From: GCA-2737725 sp965229355
Lineage (GTDB): Bacteria; Pseudomonadota; Alphaproteobacteria; Rhodospirillales; Rhodospirillaceae
Direction of reading: 5' to 3'
Assembly (NCBI GenBank): GCA_965229355.1
Contig: OZ245869.1
Span: 2,852,001-2,916,000 of the forward strand
Length of the DNA stretch: 64,000 nt
Below the pieces are notes generated by a model, which did not search any database, was not told the origin of the DNA, and saw nothing but the letters and a program-made list of their open reading frames with translations. The translations under genes were made by a program, and so were the position numbers. Shown here in pieces: positions 35,940 to 46,136 of the stretch (positions are counted from its first letter, which is position 1; the number at the start of each line of letters is the position of its first letter).

Positions 35940-36883
35940 GCCGTCACCAACGCATTCGGATCGGTTTTGTTCAAACCAATGCGACGAATTTCCCACTCTA
36001 AGCGAATTCCGGTTTTCTCTTTCACGCGGCGGCGCAGGTCTTCGCCCAAGCCTTCAATGTCGCTTGAGGTGGCGCTGCCGGTGTTGATCAAGAAGTTTGT
36101 GTGCTTCTCAGAGACCATGGCCCCACCGCGCACCAAACCACGCCCACCGACATCGTCGATCAGCTTCCAGGCTTTGGCTTCGGCCGGGTTGGCAAACGTT
36201 GAGCCACCTGTGCGCGCTTGTGTCGGCTGGCTGTCTTCGCGGTCGGCGCGAATTTCACGGATGCGAGCGGTAATCGCATCGGGGTCGCCCTTTACGCCGC
36301 GCAGTTCAGCGCCAATGAACACCCAATTATTCGGCGTGCTGCAATGGCGGTAACTAAAGCCCAGTTCGTCTAACGAGAGCTTATGCACTTTGCCGGTTTC
36401 ATCCAGCGCAGTGGCCGAAACGCAGATGTTTTGCATTTCCCGGCCATAACAGCCCGCATTCATGCGCACAGCACCACCAATGGTGCCGGGAATGCCCGTC
36501 AGGAACTCAAAACCTGCAATACTGTTATCGCGTGCAGTTGTTGCGATATTGGCGTCAACAGCCGCACCGCCGCAGCGCAAGGTCAGGCCATCCGCTTCAA
36601 TCGTGTTGAATGCTTTCCCCAAGCGAATAACCACGCCCGGCACGCCACCATCGCGGACCAGCAAGTTTGAACCCAAGCCAATCACGGTCACAGGTACGTC
36701 AGATGGTTTGTTTTTCAGGAACGCCGACAGGTCTGCCACATCGGCAGGCGTGAATAACACTTCCGCCGGTCCGCCGACGCGGAACCACGTCATGCGGCCC
36801 AAGTCGGCCATAGCGTCGTAACTGCCGCGAACTTGCGGCAGACGATCAACCAAGCTCGGCGATGTGGCCTGAACTGTCATCAT
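35936..36883 (-). CDS. murB: UDP-N-acetylenolpyruvoylglucosamine reductase MurB
   Basis: A 315-residue FAD enzyme that reduces the enolpyruvyl group to form UDP-MurNAc. Features: TWFRVGGPAEVLF, FAD-binding VIGLGSNLLVRDGG, GIPGTIGGAVRMNAG, the active Ser in GGSTFANP and the catalytic Glu in LEWEIRRIG near the C-terminus. Start: ATG 36883 overlaps the murC stop as ATGA, with AGGA eight nucleotides upstream; the next codon is also ATG. Both ends overlap their neighbours by 4 nt, so translation is probably coupled murC-murB-ddl. Confidence 0.96.
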   Translation of the reverse strand: MMTVQATSPSLVDRLPQVRGSYDAMADLGRMTWFRVGGPAEVLFTPADVADLSAFLKNKPSDVPVTVIGLGSNLLVRDGGVPGVVIRLGKAFNTIEADGLTLRCGGAAVDANIATTARDNSIAGFEFLTGIPGTIGGAVRMNAGCYGREMQNICVSATALDETGKVHKLSLDELGFSYRHCSTPNNWVFIGAELRGVKGDPDAITARIREIRADREDSQPTQARTGGSTFANPAEAKAWKLIDDVGGRGLVRGGAMVSEKHTNFLINTGSATSSDIEGLGEDLRRRVKEKTGIRLEWEIRRIGLNKTDPNALVTA

Positions 36884-38325
36884 GCAGCACTTCCTGAACG
36901 TTGGGTGGTGCCCTTCGATTTGCGGATTGTCGCCAATTCTTGCGGCAAGCTGTTGGCCCACGCGGTTATATTGCCCGCACCTAAACACACGACGTAGTCA
37001 CCTGGTTGCGCGATATCATCGATGACAGCCGCCAAATGCTTCGGTGAGAGCAGCGCCGTCACTTGCGGATGACCGTGCGCATGTAGACCGTTAATCAGCG
37101 CATCGCGGCTGATGCCATCAATCGGCGCTTCGCCAGCTGGGTACACATCGGCCACAACCACATGGTCGGCATCGTTAAAGCAAGTGCAGAAGCCTTCAAA
37201 GAGTTGCTGAAGACGGCTGTAGCGGTGCGGTTGCACCACAGCGATGACGCGGGCCTTCGTGGTGGTGCGCGCAGCTTTTAAAACAGCGCTGATTTCCACC
37301 GGGTGATGACCGTAATCATCAATGACAGTAATGCCATCAACTTCGCCAACTTTGGTGAAGCGGCGCTTCACGCCGCCGAACTTCGCCAGGCCTTCGCGGA
37401 TTACGTCGTCTGCAATGCCCATTTCAGCTGCGACAGAAACAGCAGCCAATGCGTTCAGAACGTTGTGCTGACCAAACATAGACAGTTGAATGTCTTTAAT
37501 GGTGCGTTCGCCGCCAACCAAGCGGTCCGACAATGCCGCATCAAAGCGCACGCCGTTACTATCCAGAACGACATTAAGCCCGCGCACCATGGCAGTGGGG
37601 CTCAAGCCGTAGGTGACGATCTTACGGTCTTGAAGCAGCGGGATTAGCGATTGCACTTCGGGGTGATCGATGCACAGCACGCCGAAGCCATAGAACGGAA
37701 TTGATTCCACGAATTTACGGAAAGCGGCCTTCAGCGTTGCGAAGTCGCCGTAAAACTCCATGTGCTCTGGGTCGATGTTGGTGACCACGGCGATGGTTGC
37801 GGGCAGACGGTTGAATGTGCCGTCAGACTCGTCCGCTTCAACCACCATCCACTCGCCGGATCCTAAGCGCGCGTTGGTGCCATATGTGTTAATGATGCCG
37901 CCGTTGATCACGGTCGGATCAAGTTTGGCGTTGTCGAGAACGGTGGCAATTAATGAAGTCGTCGTTGTCTTGCCGTGGGTACCGCCAATGGCCACAGACC
38001 ATTTCAAGCGCATCAGTTCAGCCAGCATCTCAGCGCGGCGCACGACCGGCAGCATATTACGGCGTGCGGCCATCACTTCTGGGTTGTCGGGCTTCACAGC
38101 AGATGAAATGACGATGACGCGCGCATCGCCCAGGTTTTCAGCCTTATGGCCCACTTCAACTTTCATGCCGAGGTTGCGCAGGCGATCCACGTTTGCATTT
38201 TGTGCAATGTCGCTGCCTTGAACCTGATAGCCCAAATTATGCATGACTTCGGCAATGCCGCTCATGCCAATCCCGCCAATGCCGACGAAATGGATAATGC
38301 CGATATCTAGTGGCATGGATTGCAT
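36880..38325 (-). CDS. murC: UDP-N-acetylmuramate--L-alanine ligase MurC
   Basis: A 481-residue Mur ligase that adds L-Ala to UDP-MurNAc. The N-terminal domain begins IHFVGIGGIGMSGIAEV, the ATP loop GTHGKT is at 115-120, and the DYGHHPVEI motif of the C-terminal domain is present. The ATG at 38325 has GGAG nine nucleotides upstream (within the murG end) and lies one nucleotide after the murG stop. Confidence 0.97.
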   Translation of the reverse strand: MQSMPLDIGIIHFVGIGGIGMSGIAEVMHNLGYQVQGSDIAQNANVDRLRNLGMKVEVGHKAENLGDARVIVISSAVKPDNPEVMAARRNMLPVVRRAEMLAELMRLKWSVAIGGTHGKTTTTSLIATVLDNAKLDPTVINGGIINTYGTNARLGSGEWMVVEADESDGTFNRLPATIAVVTNIDPEHMEFYGDFATLKAAFRKFVESIPFYGFGVLCIDHPEVQSLIPLLQDRKIVTYGLSPTAMVRGLNVVLDSNGVRFDAALSDRLVGGERTIKDIQLSMFGQHNVLNALAAVSVAAEMGIADDVIREGLAKFGGVKRRFTKVGEVDGITVIDDYGHHPVEISAVLKAARTTTKARVIAVVQPHRYSRLQQLFEGFCTCFNDADHVVVADVYPAGEAPIDGISRDALINGLHAHGHPQVTALLSPKHLAAVIDDIAQPGDYVVCLGAGNITAWANSLPQELATIRKSKGTTQRSGSAA

Positions 38326-38326
38326 C

Positions 38327-39556
38327 TTAGGCGGCTCCTCGAGACATACGGCGATCTAACTTGTTGGTGTTGTGCATGCTGGTCAGCGTGGCTGATACAG
38401 ATGTCGCAGAAACGTTGCGGCCTGCGCGCGCCCCGTTTTGACCATGCGTAAAGCCCGTTACGACGGCGGCCATACGACCGGCGGCATCGGGGATGCTGAA
38501 CGCCAGCGCGTTGGCTGACGCGTCGGCCAGTAGTTGGGGAGTTTGCATCAGTTCAGTCAGCTTGGCGGCGACGGTTTCAGCCGTGAATGCGCCTTGGCCG
38601 ATCATCCAGCCACCACCCACGATATCGAGCGCTTTGGCATTGGCGGTTTGATGATCGTCAGCGGCGTACGGATAAGGCACCAAAATGCTGGGGCGGCCGG
38701 TGATGGTTGTTTCGGCAACGGTTGATGCGCCAGAGCGCGAAATCAGCAGATGCGCCTTATTCAACAGTTCCGGTACGTTGTCGAAGAAATGGCGCAGTTC
38801 CACATGCACACCTAAGCCTGCATAAGCATTCTGCGCACGGTTGATATCTTCCGGGCGGCACTGTTGCGAGATTTCGATGCGGCTGCGTAATTCTTCCGGC
38901 AGCAATTTGATCGCGGCGGGCATCACGTCTGTGAACACGCGGGCGCCTTGGCTGCCGCCGAGGACGAGAATGCGGAATACGCTGTTTGTATCTGGTGCAC
39001 GGTAGGGGAACGAGCGCACATCAGCCACAGCCGGGCGCACGGGCATGCCAGTACGAATCAGATGTGCGCTGGAGGGGGCAGGGCGTGCCAAGTCGTAGGA
39101 TGTGCAAACTTTGCTGACGTGGCCTGCAAGCTTGCGATTGGCCCAACCCAAAATCGCATTCTGTTCGTGAATGACAGTGGGGATGTGCGCCATCAAGGCT
39201 GAAAACATCGTCGGGGCGGCGGCATAGCCACCAAAGCCCACAACCACGGACGGCTGCAAACGTTTGAGCAAGCGATAGGTTTGCACGGTGCCGATCAGCA
39301 ATTTGACGACAGAAACCATTTTGCCAAACACGCCACGGCCCGCCAGGGAACCGGCGCTGATGAAATGCTTATCAATTAAACTCAGCGTCCCGCCATAACG
39401 CTCGCCACGTTCGTCGGTGATGAGGGCTAAGCGATAGTTTTGAGCCAGCAGTTCTTGTGCCACAGCTTCCGCTGGGAACACGTGGCCACCGGTGCCACCG
39501 GCGGCAAGAACGATCAGCGGCTTTTGTTCTGTATTGTCGTGGGTGCTGGTGCTCAT
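38327..39556 (-). CDS. murG: UDP-GlcNAc transferase MurG (lipid II synthesis)
   Basis: A 409-residue peripheral membrane glycosyltransferase that adds GlcNAc to lipid I. The G-loop AAGGTGGHVFPA is at the N-terminus, a second G-loop reads LVLGGSQGAR, and the donor-site segment ISRSGASTVAE is present. The C-terminus carries an extra tail of about 40 residues (Ala/Ser/Asn-rich) beyond the usual end. The ATG at 39556 forms an ATGA overlap with the ftsW stop; the reading frame is open upstream inside ftsW, but that part is not MurG-like. Confidence 0.96.
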   Translation of the reverse strand: MSTSTHDNTEQKPLIVLAAGGTGGHVFPAEAVAQELLAQNYRLALITDERGERYGGTLSLIDKHFISAGSLAGRGVFGKMVSVVKLLIGTVQTYRLLKRLQPSVVVGFGGYAAAPTMFSALMAHIPTVIHEQNAILGWANRKLAGHVSKVCTSYDLARPAPSSAHLIRTGMPVRPAVADVRSFPYRAPDTNSVFRILVLGGSQGARVFTDVMPAAIKLLPEELRSRIEISQQCRPEDINRAQNAYAGLGVHVELRHFFDNVPELLNKAHLLISRSGASTVAETTITGRPSILVPYPYAADDHQTANAKALDIVGGGWMIGQGAFTAETVAAKLTELMQTPQLLADASANALAFSIPDAAGRMAAVVTGFTHGQNGARAGRNVSATSVSATLTSMHNTNKLDRRMSRGAA

Positions 39557-40683
39557 ATGGCGTGCCCCTCTGGGTCGCGACGGCGGCGCGTGAGCGCCAA
39601 AATCATGCCCATACCAACACCAAGCGCTAACAGCGACGAGCCGCCGTAAGACACAAACGGCAGCGTCATGCCCTTGGTGGGCATCATGTGCAGGCTCGAA
39701 GCCATGTTGATGATGGCTTGCAGGCCGAACTGAACAGAGAGGCCGCCGACAGCCAGCAGCACAAACATGTTTTCTTCGCGCATAACTTTCAGAAGTGCGC
39801 GGATGACCAAGAATGCGAACAGTGCGACCATCAGCAAGCACAGGAACACGCCAAACTCCTCGCCTGCGACGGCGAAGATGAAATCCGTATGCGCGTCAGG
39901 CAGGGCTTCTTTCACACGACCTTCGCCGGGACCACGGCCAAATAATCCACCTTGCTGGAAGGCACGCATGGCTTGCGTGATCTGGTAGCTGTCACCGCTT
40001 GCGGGATCGAGGAAACGGTCGATACGGCTAGCGACGTGCGGGAAGGTGAAGTAAGCGCCCACGATCGCACCTAAACCAGCCACGGCAATCAAGATCACCC
40101 AGAAGATAGGCAAACCTGCCATGAAGAACTGCGCGCACCATACCGCTGTCACAACCAATGTCATGCCAACATCGGGCTGGCTGAGGAGGGCGGCGACGAC
40201 AACAAGCAACAAGCCTGCCGAGATGATGTTGCCGGGGAAATCTTCGCGCATCCGATGTTCCGAGAACATCCATGCTGCAACGACGGCAAAGAACGGCTTG
40301 ATAAATTCGGATGGTTGCAGGGACATGCCTGCCAGATAAATCCAGCGCTTTGCGCCTTTGACTTCGATGCCAGTCATCAACGTGATCAGCATGAGTAACA
40401 ACGTGATGACGAAGCCAATGACAGCAAAACGGCGCACCTGAATGGGCGCCATCAATGAAATGGCAAAGATCATCATGATGGTCGCGGGTAGGAACACCAT
40501 TTGACGGCGCACGAAGTGGAACGTTTCCGCACCAATGCGGCCCGCAGCCGGTGGGCCAGCTGCGAAATTCAAAATGATACCGATGCCAATCAACAGTGTG
40601 GTGGCGGCGAGGATCCATTTATCAACGGTCCACCACCAGCGGCCGACGGTCGAAATATCTGTGCGGGCGACGGTCGTACTCAT
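39553..40683 (-). CDS. ftsW: Peptidoglycan glycosyltransferase FtsW (SEDS family)
   Basis: A 376-residue polytopic inner-membrane protein with about ten TM segments. FtsW polymerises lipid II at the septum with its partner FtsI. Family features: KGAKRWIYLAGMSLQPSEF, LLSQPDVGMT, GRGPGEGRVKEALPDAHTDFIFAVAGEE and the C-terminal LPFVSYGGSSLLA. It overlaps murD by ATGA at its start and murG by ATGA at its end. Part of the coupled murD-ftsW-murG block. Confidence 0.96.
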   Translation of the reverse strand: MSTTVARTDISTVGRWWWTVDKWILAATTLLIGIGIILNFAAGPPAAGRIGAETFHFVRRQMVFLPATIMMIFAISLMAPIQVRRFAVIGFVITLLLMLITLMTGIEVKGAKRWIYLAGMSLQPSEFIKPFFAVVAAWMFSEHRMREDFPGNIISAGLLLVVVAALLSQPDVGMTLVVTAVWCAQFFMAGLPIFWVILIAVAGLGAIVGAYFTFPHVASRIDRFLDPASGDSYQITQAMRAFQQGGLFGRGPGEGRVKEALPDAHTDFIFAVAGEEFGVFLCLLMVALFAFLVIRALLKVMREENMFVLLAVGGLSVQFGLQAIINMASSLHMMPTKGMTLPFVSYGGSSLLALGVGMGMILALTRRRRDPEGHAI

Positions 40684-42110
40684 GCGGCTTTACCTGATTT
40701 CTTTGGTTTGCCATTTGTTTTGGGAGTTGAGCCTTGCGGCCACAATTCCAGAACCTCGGTGCGGAATACATCGCCGCGATGCTCGAAGCTTTTGAACATG
40801 TCGAATGAGGCGCAAGCCGGTGACAGCAGCACGACAGCGCCGGGCAGCTTGTCTTTCATCGCGCGCTCACCCGCATCTTCAATAGCGGTTTCGATATCTT
40901 CATACAGATCGTGCGCGACTTTGTTGGTTTCTAGCGTATCGGCGAAGTCATCTGCCGCTTCGCCGATGAGATAGGCATGGCGGATGCGTGGGAAGAGGGG
41001 CTTTAACGACTCAATACCACCTTCTTTCGCAATGCCGCCTGCGATCCAATAAATATTGTCGTAGCAGCGCAGGGCCTTCTCCGTCGCGTCAGCGTTTGTC
41101 GCTTTGCTGTCGTTGATGAAGGGAACGCCATTAATTGTCGCAACCAGCTCTTGGCGGTGCGCCAATCCTTTGAAGGTCGTCAAGGCATTGGCGATTGTCG
41201 CCGCCGAAATGCCTTGCGACAGAGCTGCGGCCGTGACGGCGGCCGCATTCTGCCAATTGTGTTCACCCGGCAGGGTGGGAATTGTTTTAAGGTCGATCAA
41301 CGCTGTCGCGTGGCCGTTGGTTGCGTCCATGAGCAAGCCGTTGTCGACATAGACGCCACCCTTTACCACCTGCTTGGTGGAGATCGGCATCACGTTGTGC
41401 AAGCCATTGCGCACTAACTCATCGCGCAGTGCAGCGCAGTATTCATCATCAATGCCGATCACTGCAGTGCGCGGGAACCGTTGGCGTTCGAAAATGCGCT
41501 TCTTGGCTTTGACGTAACCGGCCATGTCGCCATGACGGTCAATGTGGTCGGGCGTGATGTTCAGGAAGATCGCCGTTTCCAGCGACATGGCCGGAACCAG
41601 TTCCAACTGATACGACGACAATTCCAGCACATATGTACCAAGTGCGCCAAGTGATGCCAGATCCAGCGCTGGTGTGCCTAAGTTGCCGCCCACTTCGACC
41701 GCGCGATTTGCGCAGCGCAGAATATGCGCCATCAACGATGTCGTGGTCGATTTGCCATTTGTGCCGGTGATGCCGATGAAGGTGGCCGCCTCTTGGGCGC
41801 GGCAGAGCAAATCGACATCGCAGACCAGCGGAATGTCTTGCGCACGAGCTTTCACAGCTAACGGGTGCGGCTTGGGCAGCGTGTGCGGAACGCCGGGGCT
41901 CCAGACAATGAGCGACACATCTAAATGTGCCGCATCGACGTCCATCAACTCCCAGCCTGCACTTTTGGCTTTCTCGCGCGCTTCGGCTTTATCGTCCCAC
42001 ACGCAGACATACGCACCGCCTGCCTTTAAGGCGGCAGCAGCGGACAGCCCGGATTTACCCAGGCCCATCACGCCAACACGCTGTCCAGCATATGTGAAAA
42101 CAGGAACCAT
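40680..42110 (-). CDS. murD: UDP-N-acetylmuramoylalanine--D-glutamate ligase MurD
   Basis: A 476-residue Mur ligase that adds D-Glu. N-terminal Rossmann-like start VGVMGLGKSGLSAA, ATP loop GTNGKS at 116-121, and domain 3 (WIAGGIAKEGGI...LIGEAA...LSPACASFDMF...RG). The ATG at 42110 has AGGG upstream and follows mraY by 32 nt. A short Lys-rich tail ends the protein just where ftsW begins. Confidence 0.97.
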   Translation of the reverse strand: MVPVFTYAGQRVGVMGLGKSGLSAAAALKAGGAYVCVWDDKAEAREKAKSAGWELMDVDAAHLDVSLIVWSPGVPHTLPKPHPLAVKARAQDIPLVCDVDLLCRAQEAATFIGITGTNGKSTTTSLMAHILRCANRAVEVGGNLGTPALDLASLGALGTYVLELSSYQLELVPAMSLETAIFLNITPDHIDRHGDMAGYVKAKKRIFERQRFPRTAVIGIDDEYCAALRDELVRNGLHNVMPISTKQVVKGGVYVDNGLLMDATNGHATALIDLKTIPTLPGEHNWQNAAAVTAAALSQGISAATIANALTTFKGLAHRQELVATINGVPFINDSKATNADATEKALRCYDNIYWIAGGIAKEGGIESLKPLFPRIRHAYLIGEAADDFADTLETNKVAHDLYEDIETAIEDAGERAMKDKLPGAVVLLSPACASFDMFKSFEHRGDVFRTEVLELWPQGSTPKTNGKPKKSGKAA

Positions 42111-42142
42111 AAAACGCGAACCCTACCCCTTTAACAAATCGA

Positions 42143-43228
42143 TCAGCGTAATTTCAGTGTCGCCAGACCCGCAATCGCCAGGATCATGGCGATAATCCAG
42201 AATCGAATCACAATTGTGGACTCAGCCCAACCTTTTTCTTCGTAGTGATGGTGCAAAGGCGCCATACGGAAGACCCGCTTGCCGGTCAGCTTGAACGACG
42301 CGACCTGAACAATCACCGACAGCGTTTCGAGCACAAACAAGCCGCCCACCAACCCCAGCACGATCTCGTGCTTGGTGATGACAGCGACCGAACCCAACGC
42401 GCCACCCATCGCCAGCGAACCCGTGTCGCCCATAAACACCATGGCGGGCGGGGCGTTGAACCACAGGAAGCCCAAACCAGCCCCAACGATGGCGCCGCCG
42501 AACACGGCCAACTCACCAGCGCCCGGCACGTTATGCACTTGCAGATAGTTGGCGAACACTGTGTTGCCGATCAGGTAGGCGATGATGGTGAACACGCCAG
42601 CTGCGATGATGACCGGCACGATGGCCAAGCCATCCAAGCCGTCCGTCAGGTTCACGGCATTTGAAGCGCCGACCATAATGAAGATGGCAAACGGGATGTA
42701 GAGAATGCCCAGGTTCAACAGAACGTCTTTGAAGAACGGCACCGCCAACGTGTTGGCCAGGCCCGGCGTGCTGATATCGGTGATCCAATAGGCAGCGATG
42801 CCAGCGATGGCGATTTCCGCCAGCAGCTTGATCTTGCCCTTCACGCCGCCGGAAGACCGGCGCGTTACTTTCATGTAGTCGTCAGCAAACCCAATCAGGC
42901 CATAACCCAGCGTGACCAACAGCACGACCCAGACGTAACGGTTCGATAAGTCGGCCCACAGCAAAGTCGCAATGCCAATGCCCAGCAACATCATGACGCC
43001 GCCCATAGTTGGCGTGCCTTGCTTGGTGATGAGGTGGCTTTGCGGGCCATCAGTGCGGATGGGTTGGCCTTTGCCTTGCTTTACCTTCAACCAGCGGATG
43101 ATCGCTGGGCCAAACACGAAGCAGACGATCATGGCGGTCACAACAGAAGCGCCCGCCCGGAACGTTAAGTAACGGAACAGGTTGAACACCGCGAAATCGT
43201 CAGCGAGTTGGTAAAGGTAAAAAAGCAT
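42143..43228 (-). CDS. mraY: Phospho-N-acetylmuramoyl-pentapeptide transferase MraY
   Basis: A 361-residue membrane enzyme with about ten TM helices that makes lipid I on undecaprenyl phosphate. Signature segments: GTPTMGGVM, the Asp-rich GFADDYMK, NAVNLTDGLDGLA, FMGDTGSLA and the cytoplasmic MAPLHHHYEEKGWAE loop. Lengths and motifs are normal. The ATG at 43228 follows murF by 14 nt. Confidence 0.97.
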   Translation of the reverse strand: MLFYLYQLADDFAVFNLFRYLTFRAGASVVTAMIVCFVFGPAIIRWLKVKQGKGQPIRTDGPQSHLITKQGTPTMGGVMMLLGIGIATLLWADLSNRYVWVVLLVTLGYGLIGFADDYMKVTRRSSGGVKGKIKLLAEIAIAGIAAYWITDISTPGLANTLAVPFFKDVLLNLGILYIPFAIFIMVGASNAVNLTDGLDGLAIVPVIIAAGVFTIIAYLIGNTVFANYLQVHNVPGAGELAVFGGAIVGAGLGFLWFNAPPAMVFMGDTGSLAMGGALGSVAVITKHEIVLGLVGGLFVLETLSVIVQVASFKLTGKRVFRMAPLHHHYEEKGWAESTIVIRFWIIAMILAIAGLATLKLR

Positions 43229-43242
43229 CCCTGAAGTTTCCC

Positions 43243-44664
43243 CTAATGTCCGTTTGCAGCTTTCGGTGTGTGGGCCCCTAAACCCAACACCGCATCCACC
43301 ACCACGCTCATGCGGCTGCCGTTCGAGCCTTTGATGGCGATGAGGTCGTCAGGCTTCGCAGCGGCGGCCACTAACGGCGCCAATGTGGTTGAGTCTTTTG
43401 CATGACCGCCGCGTTTTTCGCGGGGCAGGGCATTGTAGAGATGTTCCATCAATGGCCCAGCGGTGAACACCGCGTCAATGCCATTACGCGCCATCGCATC
43501 GGCCAAGCCAGCGTGCAGATCGGGCCCTGATGTGCCCAACTCTAACATATCGCCCAACACCATGATGATGCGGCCCTGATGTGTGGCTTTAATTTGACCT
43601 AAGTTGTCGGCCAGCGCCGCGATCGAAATTGGGCTGGCATTATATGTTTCGTCGATCACAGTCACGGTGCCACCGTGTATGGCAGCATCGGTGCGTAAGC
43701 CGCGGCCTTTGGTGGGCGTTAATTTTGTCAACGCAGCGGCAGCTTGCGCGATGTCGCCACCCACGGCTTTCACGGCAGCCAGAACGGCGATGGTGTTGAG
43801 CGCCCATTGTTTGCCGGTGACGCCAAGGTCGTAGGTCACGCTTTGGCCCAGGATGTTGGCCACAACCTGCATGCCGGTGGCTTTGAATGTCATATCAAGC
43901 AATTGAGCGTGCGCCGTGCCAACACCGAACGAAATGATGTTGCTGCAACCACGTTGCTTGGCCCCCATCACCATGCGTTCGAAATATTCGCTATCAGCTG
44001 GCAGAATGATTGCGCCGCCTTGAAGAACGCCAGAGGCAATGCTGACTTTCTCATCTGCGATTTCGCCGACAGAGTTGAAAAACTCCAGGTGTGCGGCGGC
44101 GACGGCCGTAACAATCGCTACATGCGGACGCACAAGCCGTGCAAGCGGTGCGATCTCGCCGGCATGGTTCATGCCCAATTCAAACACGCCAAACTGCGTG
44201 TCGCGCGACATGCGCGCTAACGTCAACGGCACGCCCCAATGATTGTTGAGGTTACCCAGCGTGGCGTGCGTACGGCCCAAAGCGCTGAACGCAATTTTCA
44301 GTGCTTCCTTCGTGCCGGTCTTGCCAACACTACCGGTAATGGCGACGATTTTTGCATCAACGCGCGCACGTGCAGCGACGCCTAAATTATTGAGCCCTGT
44401 AAACGTGTCCTTAACCATCACCAGCTTATCTTGCAGATGGTGGAACAGGTTTTCCGGCAGTCGATGCACAAGAGAACCAGCAGCGCCCGCATTCAAAGCG
44501 GACTCCACATGGCTATGGCCATCGTGCGTCGGGCCTTGCAGAGCCACGAATAAATCATTCTTCGCAACAGTACGGCTATCGATCGAAACGCCATCGACTG
44601 ACCAATCACCACTCACTGTGCCATGTGTTGCTTGGGCAACTTCAGCTGCGGTCCACAATGTCAT
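43243..44664 (-). CDS. murF: UDP-MurNAc-tripeptide--D-Ala-D-Ala ligase MurF
   Basis: A 473-residue Mur ligase that adds the D-Ala-D-Ala dipeptide. Visible features: the DSRTVAKNDLFVAL start block, ATP loop ITGSVGKTGTKE, the LNNHWGVPLTL motif and FELGMNHAGEI, then DETYNASP in the C-terminal domain. The P-loop reads SVGKT rather than the common SxGKT with Asn/Ser, which is normal for MurF. It overlaps murE by ATGA at its start. Confidence 0.96.
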   Translation of the reverse strand: MTLWTAAEVAQATHGTVSGDWSVDGVSIDSRTVAKNDLFVALQGPTHDGHSHVESALNAGAAGSLVHRLPENLFHHLQDKLVMVKDTFTGLNNLGVAARARVDAKIVAITGSVGKTGTKEALKIAFSALGRTHATLGNLNNHWGVPLTLARMSRDTQFGVFELGMNHAGEIAPLARLVRPHVAIVTAVAAAHLEFFNSVGEIADEKVSIASGVLQGGAIILPADSEYFERMVMGAKQRGCSNIISFGVGTAHAQLLDMTFKATGMQVVANILGQSVTYDLGVTGKQWALNTIAVLAAVKAVGGDIAQAAAALTKLTPTKGRGLRTDAAIHGGTVTVIDETYNASPISIAALADNLGQIKATHQGRIIMVLGDMLELGTSGPDLHAGLADAMARNGIDAVFTAGPLMEHLYNALPREKRGGHAKDSTTLAPLVAAAAKPDDLIAIKGSNGSRMSVVVDAVLGLGAHTPKAANGH

Positions 44665-46136
44665 GTCCGAACCTCGCGGAGGTGACGCTGCGTGACCTCA
44701 ACGTCGCTGAACGGAATGACAGTGCTGCCGACAATCTGGCCATTCTCGTGGCCTTTGCCTGCAATCAATAAAACGTCGCCAGACTTTAAATCATTGATCG
44801 CGGTTTTGATCGCAAAGTCGCGGTCGCCAATCTCTTCAGCGCCTTCTGCACCTTGTAAAATTTCGCGGCGAATAGTGGCGGCATCTTCGGTGCGTGGGTT
44901 GTCATCTGTGACGATCACGCGATCAGCCAGTTCTTTGGCTTGCTCGCCCATTAAACGGCGTTTGCCCTTGTCGCGATCGCCACCGCATCCAAATACAACA
45001 ACTAACTGTCCTGTGGTGTGAGGGCGGAGCGCGTTCAACACGGTTTCAAGTGCGTCGGGCGTATGCGCGTAATCGACGTACACAGGTGCGCCGTTTGCGC
45101 GCGCACCAACATATTGCAAACGGCCAGGTACGCCGTGCAGTGTTTCTAAGGCAGCTACAGCATTTTTGGGTTCAGCACCTGATGCTAAAACAAAACCCAG
45201 TGCGCACATCGCATTGGCGGCTTGGAAGCGCCCCGCAAGCGGTAGCTTTACGTCAAACTCTTGGCCAAACACGTTCAACTTCAAACGCTGTGCAGCGGCT
45301 TCACGCTCAACGCCAACCAGACGGATCGCGTCGCCATTTTCACCGAACGACAACACACGGTGATTGCGTAAACGACATGCGGTGTCGAGTGCAGGGAATT
45401 CCGGTGTGTCAGCATTTAAGACTGCCGTGCCGCCATCGACCATGACATCGGCGAATAGGCGCATTTTTGCTGCCAAGTAGGCTGACATCGAACCGTGATA
45501 GTCCAGGTGATCGCGGCTTAAGTTGGTGAAGCCCGCAATAGAAATCCGCACACCATCAATACGGAACTGATGCAGGCCATGGCTTGAAGCTTCAATGGCT
45601 AAATGCGTCACGCCAGCGTTCGCCATGGTGCTGAGTAAGCTGTGCACACCAACCGGATCCGGTGTCGTCAGCGTGCCTTCAAACGTTTGACCCGCACCCC
45701 ATGCGCCCAGCGTGCCCATGTAACCGGATTGTTTGCCCAATGTTGCCCACATTTGTTGCGTGAAGTGCGCAACGGATGTTTTGCCATTGGTGCCGGTGAC
45801 GGCCGCAATCGTTTCAGGTTGCACGCCATAGAATTTCGCAGCCATCAGCGCGAAGCGGCGGCGTGGGTTGCTGTCGGTGATCAAGCGAATAGGGTGGCCT
45901 TGCGCATCAGCTTTTGCGGCCGCCAGGTCTGTTCCCGGCGGTGCTAAGATTGCACTGGCGCCACGTGCAACAGCGTCAGCAACAAATGCACGGCCGTCCG
46001 CCTTCACACCTGGAATGGCGGCAAACAAATAGCCAGGCTTCACCGCACGCGAGTCAGCGGTGAGACCTGCAATCTCCAGCTCTTTCAGCGCCGCAGGGTT
46101 CATGCCCTGTTCTTCCAAGAGTTCACTCAACTTCAC
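44661..46136 (-). CDS. murE: UDP-MurNAc-L-Ala-D-Glu--meso-diaminopimelate ligase MurE
   Basis: A 491-residue Mur ligase that adds the third residue. ATP loop GTNGKT begins at 115. The DNPR motif (DDNPRTEDA) marks specificity for meso-diaminopimelate rather than lysine. The start is ambiguous: several GTG/TTG codons lie inside the 3' end of ftsI. I choose GTG 46136 (MKLSELLEEQG) with GGTGG five nucleotides upstream; TTG at 46148 would add four residues. Overlaps ftsI by about 14 nt. Confidence 0.95.
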   Translation of the reverse strand: MKLSELLEEQGMNPAALKELEIAGLTADSRAVKPGYLFAAIPGVKADGRAFVADAVARGASAILAPPGTDLAAAKADAQGHPIRLITDSNPRRRFALMAAKFYGVQPETIAAVTGTNGKTSVAHFTQQMWATLGKQSGYMGTLGAWGAGQTFEGTLTTPDPVGVHSLLSTMANAGVTHLAIEASSHGLHQFRIDGVRISIAGFTNLSRDHLDYHGSMSAYLAAKMRLFADVMVDGGTAVLNADTPEFPALDTACRLRNHRVLSFGENGDAIRLVGVEREAAAQRLKLNVFGQEFDVKLPLAGRFQAANAMCALGFVLASGAEPKNAVAALETLHGVPGRLQYVGARANGAPVYVDYAHTPDALETVLNALRPHTTGQLVVVFGCGGDRDKGKRRLMGEQAKELADRVIVTDDNPRTEDAATIRREILQGAEGAEEIGDRDFAIKTAINDLKSGDVLLIAGKGHENGQIVGSTVIPFSDVEVTQRHLREVRT